From NCBI GenBank assembly GCA_030452275.1, contig JAKDMR010000061.1, forward strand, positions 1 to 9,371: a DNA stretch of 9,371 bases. The letters are read 5' to 3'. Position 1 is the stretch's first letter; each line of letters begins with the position of its first letter. This document shows, in pieces, positions 1 through 5,373 of this stretch. The notes under the pieces were generated by a model. It was not told the origin of the DNA and searched no databases. It saw only the letters and a list, made by a program, of their open reading frames with translations. Origin of the DNA: Candidatus Nitrosocosmicus sp. (GTDB lineage: Archaea > Thermoproteota > Nitrososphaeria > Nitrososphaerales > Nitrososphaeraceae). The position numbers and the translations under genes were made by a program.

Positions 1-34
1 TTCCTCCCATTTGTACTATATAAATATTGAATAA

Positions 35-44
35 TTTATATAAG
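35..44 (-). promoter_or_regulatory. Possible TATA box of a gene leaving the window leftward
   Basis: Read on the minus strand, a TATATAA-type box is centred about 30 bases before an ATG whose three bases occupy positions 10 to 8 and which is followed by GGAGGA. This spacing is what a leaderless archaeal gene would show. The coding part would lie outside the window, so the gene itself cannot be checked. The box is nearly symmetric and could equally fire rightward. Confidence 0.3.
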
Positions 45-382
45 ATAATTATCTACGAATCCCTCACAATACCAATATTCGGGTAGATACGATGAAATGA
101 CGATGAAATGACGCTTCTCAACTAGACAAGGACAGCAGTGAGGATTTGATATGCCTCTGACGGGTTGTTTGGTGAACCCACTTAAGATTATCGCTATTAA
201 TTTAACAAGATATCCCTATACCAAACCTCGTATGCGAAGATAGTCCGATTGTGAATCGATAGATAGAATTCTGTGCCCTCAATAATATTGAGAATGACAG
301 AGAGTGTATGTCAGCCTCATTTATAGGATTCGAGATATTCTACAAAATTTTTTGAAAGCAATTCTCATTATTCTTATTAGTA

Positions 383-392
383 GAAATAAAAA
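383..392 (+). promoter_or_regulatory. TATA-like promoter of the DCC-like gene
   Basis: GAAATAAAAA is centred about 27 bases before the ATG at 414. This matches leaderless archaeal transcription starting at or next to the start codon. The sequence from 384 to 407 is almost repeated at 1944-1968, ahead of the cyclase gene. Confidence 0.5.
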
Positions 393-413
393 CCAGAATG
401 CACAATACTAAGT

Positions 414-866
414 ATGGAAAGAAAGGACGTAAAATTTCATTTTCCGGCTTTGATATATGATAATTATTGTTCTTCTTGTTCCAAATTTGCCAAAGTCATT
501 TACCATCTATCGAAGAAAAAGATAGAAATTTTGGGACACTTTGATATTGAAAGATCCACTGAACTAAAGGAACTAGTATTTAGTAATTATTCTAAAGACC
601 CGACTAGGATGTTTTGGTATGTAAAGAAAGACATAGCATATGCTTCAAGAAAGGGCTTGGTACAAGTAATCATAGACCTGATAAAAATTAACTTAGGGTT
701 AATAAAATACGAGAGTGTGGAATTGGTCGATCAGAAATTTTCCAAATCCTGTTATATCAGAAACAACTTTTATTCACAGTATGGATGCGGAGATGATGCA
801 AAAAGTGTCATTAAACGAATTTCATACCTTGTTCGAAATACAGACTCCATTCGATGGAATGTGTAG
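414..866 (+). CDS. DCC (DUF393)-like thiol-disulfide protein
   Basis: A 150-residue soluble protein. Near the N-terminus a hydrophobic strand runs into Y15-D16-N17-Y18-C19-S-S-C22, the Asp-x-x-Cys-x-x-Cys arrangement that names the DCC (DUF393) family of thioredoxin-fold putative thiol-disulfide oxidoreductases. The rest fits that family's layout: an alpha-helix after the CxxC, a second strand with an Asp (about residue 44), then a short strand and a helix (RKGLVQVIIDLI, 79-90) where family members usually have a Gly-x-x-A-(V/I) segment. Two more cysteines lie at 113 and 125. There is no signal peptide or membrane segment, so it probably acts in the cytoplasm. The substrate is unknown. The ATG fits a leaderless start 27 bases from the TATA box. 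The family call rests on one motif and a similar fold pattern, and a divergent glutaredoxin-like protein is the alternative. Confidence 0.6.
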   Translation: MERKDVKFHFPALIYDNYCSSCSKFAKVIYHLSKKKIEILGHFDIERSTELKELVFSNYSKDPTRMFWYVKKDIAYASRKGLVQVIIDLIKINLGLIKYESVELVDQKFSKSCYIRNNFYSQYGCGDDAKSVIKRISYLVRNTDSIRWNV

Positions 867-1042
867 ATATCTTTTCCTAACTGTCTAGGTTCTTTACCCT
901 TTCCTACTCATTTCTATTCTTTAGTGTAATATCCCAACGCCTCTCCCCTTACCTCCTTTATAGACTACGTTCTCTGCCTCTGAGGTCAAACCTTGTTGGT
1001 TAATTCATCTACACCAACCCACACAATTAATTGAATAATTAG
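867..1042. other. Pyrimidine-rich intergenic region, probable terminator zone
   Basis: After the DCC-like gene stops, the plus strand is unusually rich in T and C, with many short T runs between 870 and 960, as is common at archaeal 3' ends. A 6-bp inverted repeat (GTTGGT at 995-1000, ACCAAC at 1013-1018) lies further downstream. No open frame of note. Confidence 0.35.
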
Positions 1043-1051
1043 ACTTAAAAG
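1043..1051 (+). promoter_or_regulatory. TATA-like box before the membrane coiled-coil gene
   Basis: ACTTAAAAG is centred about 34 bases before the ATG at 1081. Transcription would begin near 1073, giving a leader of a few bases. No Shine-Dalgarno motif is seen. Confidence 0.4.
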
Positions 1052-1080
1052 CGAGAAAAAATTTACCGTTTCTTATTGAA

Positions 1081-1914
1081 ATGTTTGGTTTTGAAATCAC
1101 CTTTGATTTATTGATAGTTGCAATTTTTGCTCAAACAATTGCTCTTTCTTTAATAATATTGACTATATACTTTAAAATAAAAAAAATTCAATATAAAAAT
1201 ATTGTTTTAAATGAAAAAATAGAAGAAAAGCTGGACAGAGTTGAATCAAAATTATCCTATTTATTCAACCAAGTTTCGGTAATAACAGCTAACCAAGAAA
1301 AATACAACTACCCCAAATCTTCTCTCAATCCATCGGCTTATTACCCAACTAAGGTTCCCACTAAAGAGGAATCAGATTCTCCAAGTATGTTAAAAAATAT
1401 CACCCTAAATGGTCAAAATTCAAACTCTAAAATAGTAGATACAAGACTAACAGCAGCTAAATCTGAAGAACTAGATTTAATACCCGAACCCATACCAAGT
1501 CCAAAAACACCGTACTTTTCGGAGCCAAAATCAGAATCCGCTATTACTAACACGACACCGTCCCTTCCTTCCAATCATCATTTATTTTCAGAATTATCGA
1601 CAAGTAACAAACCAAGTGATGCTGCAGTCAAGGACTCACCAGTAGACTCTGTGCGGAACAATAAGGAATTCACAAACACCAAAAACTTTGCTGATAATGA
1701 TTCTGCCGTTGAAAAAAATACAAACCCGGAAATAGACAAAATAGAGAAAGAAATTTTAACAGCCCTCAAAAGATTGGGTGGGGGTGATGGTAATGGTAAT
1801 AGTTATTGGGATCGCGAAGTTGATGGTTATGGGGATGATGATAGCAGTAGAAGAGAAGATATCATATATCCGACAGCAAAAAAGTCCGACAGAAAGGTCA
1901 AAAACATTGACTAG
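1081..1914 (+). CDS. Single-span membrane protein with coiled coil and disordered region
   Basis: I do not recognise a family. The 277-residue product begins with one hydrophobic helix (about residues 9-31), followed by basic residues (KIKK), so the large C-terminal part is expected in the cytoplasm. Residues about 38-72 are charged and heptad-like, as in a short coiled coil. Residues about 75-212 are rich in Ser, Pro, Asn, Thr and Lys and look disordered. A short amphipathic helix (about 215-233, with the motif EIDKIEKEIL) precedes a Gly/Asp-rich stretch (about 234-258) and a basic tail. This layout suggests a membrane-anchored tether or scaffold that presents a C-terminal helix to a partner, but that is inference. 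It has its own promoter and is separated from both neighbours. The frame is clean along its whole length, and the antisense open frame inside it is a shadow. Confidence 0.7.
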   Translation: MFGFEITFDLLIVAIFAQTIALSLIILTIYFKIKKIQYKNIVLNEKIEEKLDRVESKLSYLFNQVSVITANQEKYNYPKSSLNPSAYYPTKVPTKEESDSPSMLKNITLNGQNSNSKIVDTRLTAAKSEELDLIPEPIPSPKTPYFSEPKSESAITNTTPSLPSNHHLFSELSTSNKPSDAAVKDSPVDSVRNNKEFTNTKNFADNDSAVEKNTNPEIDKIEKEILTALKRLGGGDGNGNSYWDREVDGYGDDDSSRREDIIYPTAKKSDRKVKNID

Positions 1915-1943
1915 TCAAATAGAAATCAGATTTTTTTCGGTGT

Positions 1944-1970
1944 AAATAAAAATCCAGAATTCACTATATA
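1944..1970 (+). promoter_or_regulatory. Promoter-like element ahead of the cyclase
   Basis: An AAATAAAAA box (1944-1952) is followed by CCAGAATTCACTATATA. From 1944 to 1968 it matches positions 384-407 with one inserted base and two mismatches. If it works as a TATA box, transcription starts near 1973 and leaves a leader of about 90 bases before the proposed ATT start at 2062. Confidence 0.4.
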
Positions 1971-2048
1971 GAAAGACAGATACGATATTGGCAAAAACTA
2001 TAAATGATAATCTGCTATATGCTTTTAGCCATGATTTAATATCATTGT

Positions 2049-2054
2049 AGGTGA
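2049..2054 (+). promoter_or_regulatory. Shine-Dalgarno motif that decides the cyclase start
   Basis: AGGTGA matches the archaeal anti-Shine-Dalgarno sequence. Seven bases later (2055-2061) comes ATT at 2062, in frame with the cyclase. No ATG, GTG or TTG lies in that frame between the upstream stop (2032-2034) and 2182. A GTG overlaps the motif at 2051 but is in another frame that stops at 2087-2089. Confidence 0.5.
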
Positions 2055-2061
2055 AAAGAGA

Positions 2062-3093
2062 ATTTCCCAATCAGATGAAAACAATTTAGAAAAGGATCAA
2101 ACGAAGAGAATTGCCAAATATGAGCAACATCAAACGATTGTAAATCTCTATGATTCCGGAATTTCTTCAGAAATAATCGCTTTGCAGTTGGATATTGATT
2201 TGGAAGAAGTTGAAGATGTCATCAAGAATCTAAATGAAAAAAAAGATCATGAAAATAGCAGATTGATAGGCAACAATATGGTCGATAATGCCTCTGTCTT
2301 TTACGTAGATGCTCTAATAGATATCCAAAAAATTATTACCGCTTCCCAGTCAAGTATGTGGAAGGCTTTACGCTCAGATCCCATTTTTACAGCTCCTTTT
2401 GAAGAAACACAAGAAGTACTCAGCAGTTATTATAATGAAAAAATAAAGCTGATAATTCTAAATATAGACATAGTAGGGTCTACGAAATTGTCAATGAACC
2501 TCCCTATAGAAAGGGTGTCTAAAATAATCCAAACCTTCAGTCAAGAGATGACGAAGATCATCCGCCTATATGGAGGATATGTTTTAAAGTACATTGGTGA
2601 TGGAATCATTGGTTTTTTTAATGTTAGTTCTGACCATTTGTATACCCTTTGTATTAATGCGATAAATTGCGCCCGTACCATGATTAAAGTTATCAACCAA
2701 GGATTTAATCCAGTATTTAGTCAATATGATTATCCTGAGATCGGTGTTAGAATAGGGATTGATTACGGTGAAAATGTAATCGTAAAATACTATCCATATG
2801 TTGATAATGTAAACGACCTAACACAGTATGATTATAAAACCATTCAAAAAACTAGTGAATTAATATCAAATAAGAAACCATCTTACGACATACTAGGATA
2901 TACTATAAGTATTGCTACCAAAATGACTACTTTTGCCAAGGTTAATCACATAGTAGTGGGACAGCTAATTTACGATGTCCTTTCTAAAGAGGAACAAGAA
3001 TATTTTTCTGTTATAGACATCAATCCTGAAAACTGGAACTATATCAGTGATGAGACAGGATCGATATACAAACTTTACCTAAACCACGCCTAA
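2062..3093 (+). CDS. Class III adenylate/guanylate cyclase with N-terminal helix-turn-helix
   Basis: Probably makes a cyclic nucleotide from ATP or GTP, or is a degenerate regulator of that type. Numbered from the ATT at 2062 (343 residues), residues 17-57 form a helix-turn-helix-like segment (IVNLYDSGISSEIIALQLDI), 58-125 are a linker, and 126-320 are the cyclase domain. Expected metal-binding aspartates are present at D136 (NIDIVGST) and D180 (YIGDG), with the base-contacting lysine at K176. The motif that normally reads G-x-x-V-N-x-A-x-R reads GYTISIATK: Asn becomes Ser283 and Arg becomes Lys287. About 35 residues rich in Tyr and Asp are inserted just before it (about 240-275). The first usual start, TTG at 2182, would cut the helix-turn-helix in half. 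The ATT behind AGGTGA gives a natural N-terminus (xSQSDENN). A 1-base frameshift from an upstream frame is the alternative. No membrane segment is seen. Confidence 0.8.
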   Translation: MSQSDENNLEKDQTKRIAKYEQHQTIVNLYDSGISSEIIALQLDIDLEEVEDVIKNLNEKKDHENSRLIGNNMVDNASVFYVDALIDIQKIITASQSSMWKALRSDPIFTAPFEETQEVLSSYYNEKIKLIILNIDIVGSTKLSMNLPIERVSKIIQTFSQEMTKIIRLYGGYVLKYIGDGIIGFFNVSSDHLYTLCINAINCARTMIKVINQGFNPVFSQYDYPEIGVRIGIDYGENVIVKYYPYVDNVNDLTQYDYKTIQKTSELISNKKPSYDILGYTISIATKMTTFAKVNHIVVGQLIYDVLSKEEQEYFSVIDINPENWNYISDETGSIYKLYLNHA

Positions 3094-3094
3094 G

Positions 3095-3115
3095 TAACCA
3101 GGTAATTTGTGGTTA
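3095..3115 (+). terminator. Hairpin after the cyclase
   Basis: TAACCA (3095-3100) pairs with TGGTTA (3110-3115) around a 9-base loop, two bases after the cyclase stop codon. An alternative pairing of AACCAC (3082-3087) with GTGGTT (3109-3114) competes with it. T-rich sequence follows at 3141-3153. It may end the transcript or stabilise its 3' end. Confidence 0.3.
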
Positions 3116-3162
3116 AACTCTAGACATTGATAAGAGAAATTCATTTTAATTTTAGATAAGGA

Positions 3163-3170
3163 TTTATTTT
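3163..3170 (+). promoter_or_regulatory. TATA-like box of the small cysteine-rich gene
   Basis: TTTATTTT is centred about 27 bases before the ATG at 3193, the spacing of a leaderless archaeal transcript. This supports the short frame downstream being a real gene. Confidence 0.45.
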
Positions 3171-3192
3171 TGATCTCCGTCAAGATGTACAT

Positions 3193-3324
3193 ATGACAAA
3201 AGTATGTTCATTTTGTAATACTGCCACAATTAATGAATCTCAGAGTGTGTGCAATGCATGTATGAAGAAATATGGCATTGGTACATTTGATAATAGCAGA
3301 GATGGTTGCGGATGTGATTGCTAA
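3193..3324 (+). CDS. 43-residue cysteine-rich zinc-ribbon-like protein
   Basis: A very small protein with seven cysteines in 43 residues. C5-x2-C8 and C20-x2-C23 form a four-cysteine cluster typical of a zinc ribbon or rubredoxin-like knuckle, and the protein ends in C39-G-C41-D-C43. The last three cysteines in alternation could bind a second metal, give a redox site, or act as a C-terminal metal-transfer tail. The frame begins at an ATG in the leaderless position relative to a TATA-like box and stops cleanly. It faces the dephospho-CoA kinase gene convergently. I do not recognise a named family. The regular cysteine spacing argues against chance. Function could be protein-protein binding, nucleic-acid binding or metal handling, and none of these can be chosen from the sequence. 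Confidence 0.65.
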   Translation: MTKVCSFCNTATINESQSVCNACMKKYGIGTFDNSRDGCGCDC

Positions 3325-3346
3325 CAAAAACAAAAACAAAAACAAA
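3325..3346. repeat. CAAAAA tandem repeat between convergent genes
   Basis: Three perfect copies of CAAAAA (3325-3342) and a partial fourth follow directly after the stop codon of the cysteine-rich gene. Read on the minus strand, these and the A tracts at 3367-3373 and 3395-3413 are T tracts, so they may serve as the U-rich terminator of the leftward dephospho-CoA kinase transcript. Confidence 0.5.
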
Positions 3347-3503
3347 TCCATCATCGAAATGGGAATAGAAAAAAATACAATTTATAAAATAAATCAAAAA
3401 ATATCAAAAAACAAATTCAGGGTCAGTAAATGGTAAAATCAATTCATCTCTATATAGTATATTCATGCAGCCACCGTATCATCATACCCTGTATTGTTGA
3501 ACT

Positions 3504-4013
3504 CTAAATGTTAAAGACTTTATTAAATATTAACTTGGCCCTGCTTCTAGAATCTTCGTTCACATGTACTATTACCAATCCGTGATATGGTTGTCCATAA
3601 CAAATAACCCAATCGTTTGGCGAAAACATGAGAAACGGCAGTGCAATCAAATCCTCCTCGCCTTCAATAACAAACTTGATTGTGCTTTCTAATTTGCTCT
3701 GAGTTAACTGAATTATTTCTGTAATAATGTGCTCATCAAGTTCTCCCGGATTATTCTTAAAATGCAAAATTTTGTCTGTGAGATATTCAAATATTTTGGG
3801 TTTTTTTATCCTTTTTTCTTTTCCATCTACAACCGAAATGTCAGGAATATAGCCTAAACGCACTAATTTTTCAGTAGTAGTATCCCCCACTGTTATTATC
3901 TTGTGTGCTCTACCAATTTCTTGGTTTAAGGACTCTTTACTGATATTATCATCCTTTATTAATACCCCAAAAGGCTCCTTCAAAAGACTCAATTGAGACT
4001 GATTAATTTTCAA
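3504..4013 (-). CDS. GTP-dependent dephospho-CoA kinase (DUF359 family)
   Basis: Catalyses the last step of coenzyme A synthesis in archaea, phosphorylating dephospho-CoA with GTP. The archaeal enzyme is unrelated to bacterial CoaE. The 169-residue product carries the family's conserved blocks in order: V42-G-D-T-T-T-E-K-L, then IPDISVVDGKEKR (56-68), NNPGEL (87-92), the acidic E117-G-E-E-D-L block followed by LP, and Y139-G-Q-P-Y-H-G-L near the C-terminus. Length is normal for the family (about 170-200), and no residue of these blocks is obviously missing. The start is TTG, supported by GGAGAG seven bases upstream and by the usual N-terminal distance to the first conserved block. It lies 90 bases downstream of the mrp gene on the same strand and may be cotranscribed with it. 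Confidence 0.9.
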   Translation of the reverse strand: MKINQSQLSLLKEPFGVLIKDDNISKESLNQEIGRAHKIITVGDTTTEKLVRLGYIPDISVVDGKEKRIKKPKIFEYLTDKILHFKNNPGELDEHIITEIIQLTQSKLESTIKFVIEGEEDLIALPFLMFSPNDWVICYGQPYHGLVIVHVNEDSRSRAKLIFNKVFNI

Positions 4014-4020
4014 AATTTAT

Positions 4021-4026
4021 CTCTCC
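4021..4026 (-). promoter_or_regulatory. Shine-Dalgarno motif before the TTG start of dephospho-CoA kinase
   Basis: On the minus strand GGAGAG lies seven bases before the TTG at 4013-4011. A leadered start is therefore likely, which fits cotranscription with the upstream mrp gene better than a leaderless start. Confidence 0.55.
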
Positions 4027-4103
4027 ATTTAAATCCTTAGAAAAGTTTCTTCCCCTTTTTATCTCCAAAGGTACAATGATGTAAATAATTATTAACTGTT
4101 AGT

Positions 4104-5210
4104 CTAACCCGATGATTTTTCTTGTTCTTTTTCTTGTTCTTTTTCTTGTTCTTTTTCTTGTTCCATCAATTCTGATGCAATAACACTTATTCTTCCTGCG
4201 GTGATTTTGGAGATTTTATTAAAAGCCTGAGCATATTCAGATGTAGGTTCAGAAATAAGAACAGATACTCCACTATCACTTCCTTTCATAATTTGGGTTG
4301 TCAAAGGTATCTCGCCAATAAAAGGAATTTTGAACTGTTCACTAATCTTAATTCCTCCACCCTCTCCAAAAATATGTATTTTTTCATCACAATTAGGACA
4401 CTTTAGATAGCTCATATTTTCGATCACACCTATTATTGGTATGTTTAGTTTGTTGAACATACCGATTGATTTAACGGCTACATTCATAGCAACCTCTTGA
4501 GGGGTGGTCACAACAAGGATCCCAGTAATCGGAATTGTTTGTGCCATTGTAAGGGGAGCGTCACCAGTACCAGGTGGCAAATCAATAATAAGATAATCAA
4601 GCTCGCCCCAATTCACGTCTGTTATGAACTGTTTTACTATACCTGCAATAATAGGCCCACGGTATATTCCAGCTTGTTGAGACTGTTCATAAAAGAATCC
4701 CATGGACATTACCTTAACATTTTCAGTAATTGGTGGTTGAATCTTACCTTCTAGAACCTCTGGGACCTCTTTTAGTCCCAACATCAAAGGTACACTGGGC
4801 CCATAAACGTCAGCATCCAATATGCCAACTTTAGCGCCGGTTTTTGCCAGGGCCACCGCTAAGTTTACCGAAACAGTGGTTTTTCCAACACCACCCTTAC
4901 CACTTGCAACCGCCAGTATATTTTTCACTCCAGGCAGAATCTGATCCATAGTTATAGTCCTACCCTCCATGACCCTAGCTGTGACTTTGAGCTCCAAATC
5001 TTTGATTCCCAAATTTGAAATAGTATTTCTCACATCCTGCTCAATCTCGCTATTAAAGGGACATGCAGGTGTAGTTAATTCCAATGTAAAAGCAAGTTTA
5101 TCTTCGTTAATAGCAATATCTTTTATCATACCCATAGATACTATATCTTTGTGTAATTCAGGATCCTTAACATTCTTTAAAGCACTAATGACTTTATCTA
5201 CAGAAACCAT
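4104..5210 (-). CDS. Mrp/Nbp35 (ApbC)-type iron-sulfur carrier ATPase with N-terminal DUF59 domain
   Basis: A P-loop ATPase that assembles and passes on iron-sulfur clusters. Residues about 1-80 are a DUF59 (MIP18-like) domain, beginning with KDPELHKDIVSMGMI and including C50 in TTPACPF. The Mrp domain follows: deviant Walker A G104-K-G-G-V-G-K-T-T with the signature K105, switch I around DADVYGPS (132-139), the Walker B-like LIIDLPPGTGD (207-217), and the cluster-binding C271-P-N-C274 thought to bridge a dimer. Residues 350-365 are four exact EQEK copies encoded by a 12-bp tandem repeat, ending in SSG, an appendage outside the conserved domain. The protein is 368 residues and otherwise complete. 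ATG is supported by a TATA-like box centred about 33 bases upstream. Likely clients include Fe-S enzymes such as the nearby NadA, which is inference only. The gene symbol usage for archaea varies (mrp, apbC). Confidence 0.93.
   Translation of the reverse strand: MVSVDKVISALKNVKDPELHKDIVSMGMIKDIAINEDKLAFTLELTTPACPFNSEIEQDVRNTISNLGIKDLELKVTARVMEGRTITMDQILPGVKNILAVASGKGGVGKTTVSVNLAVALAKTGAKVGILDADVYGPSVPLMLGLKEVPEVLEGKIQPPITENVKVMSMGFFYEQSQQAGIYRGPIIAGIVKQFITDVNWGELDYLIIDLPPGTGDAPLTMAQTIPITGILVVTTPQEVAMNVAVKSIGMFNKLNIPIIGVIENMSYLKCPNCDEKIHIFGEGGGIKISEQFKIPFIGEIPLTTQIMKGSDSGVSVLISEPTSEYAQAFNKISKITAGRISVIASELMEQEKEQEKEQEKEQEKSSG
4116..4163. repeat. Four perfect 12-bp tandem repeats inside the mrp 3' end
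   Basis: TTTTTCTTGTTC occurs four times without mismatch (4116-4127, 4128-4139, 4140-4151, 4152-4163). On the coding strand each copy encodes EQEK. Because the unit is a multiple of three, gain or loss of copies would lengthen or shorten the charged tail without breaking the frame. Confidence 0.95.
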
Positions 5211-5238
5211 GACGATATAAAAATCGAGTTATTATTCT

Positions 5239-5246
5239 ATTTAAAT
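5239..5246 (-). promoter_or_regulatory. TATA-like box of mrp
   Basis: ATTTAAAT, with ATAG following on the minus strand, is centred about 33 bases before the mrp ATG (5210). Transcription would begin near 5216 with a very short leader. An 8-bp inverted repeat lies directly upstream of it. Confidence 0.45.
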
Positions 5247-5248
5247 CA

Positions 5249-5272
5249 TTCATTCTCAAAAGCAAGAATGAA
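5249..5272. repeat. 8-bp perfect inverted repeat between mrp and rpo7
   Basis: TTCATTCT (5249-5256) and AGAATGAA (5265-5272) are exact inverted copies separated by eight bases. They sit in the divergent promoter region, next to the mrp TATA-like box, where a dimeric regulator could bind. A functional role is inference. Confidence 0.5.
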
Positions 5273-5373
5273 AAATATAAAAACAGTAATTAAGAATAAA
5301 TTAGATCACACAATTAATCAAAAAAAACATAAAGTTCATAAACTGATAGTTCTGGATATCTTTTATCTTTATT

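Larger units (their letters stand above)
1..413. other. Gene-free left gap with small inverted repeats
   Basis: I find no convincing coding sequence in this gap. It contains an AT-rich double TATA-like stretch near the left edge, an 11-base tandem duplication (two copies of CGATGAAATGA, 90-111), and three short perfect inverted repeats: GGGTT/AACCC (162-166 with 175-179), CGATT/AATCG (246-250 with 254-258) and CTCAAT/ATTGAG (278-283 with 287-292). The last 30 bases hold the promoter of the next gene. A structured non-coding RNA is possible, but no known family was recognised. Confidence 0.5.

Noticed and set aside
100..160. C/D box guide RNA candidate (ACGATGA at 100-106, GTGAGGA at 138-144, CTGA at 157-160)
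   Set aside because: The 12-base spacing from C' to D fits, but both C boxes have a mismatch, no D' box is in place, and there is no terminal stem.
240..262. tRNA-like anticodon loop TTGTGAA (would be His)
   Set aside because: Only three stem pairs hold, and no acceptor stem, D arm or T arm can be drawn around it.
1578..1769. Minus-strand frame of 63 residues inside the membrane coiled-coil gene
   Set aside because: Lies wholly within a well-formed plus-strand gene and has no promoter or recognisable motif.
1988..2050. 20-codon TTG frame at a suitable distance from a TATA-like sequence, upstream of the cyclase
   Set aside because: Too short and without support as a separate gene; kept only as the alternative frameshift reading of the cyclase 5' end.
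3430..3507. 25-residue plus-strand frame starting MVKSIHLY
   Set aside because: No promoter spacing, no motif, and it runs into the convergent gene.
4497..5220. Two plus-strand frames opposite mrp
   Set aside because: Antisense shadows with no independent support.
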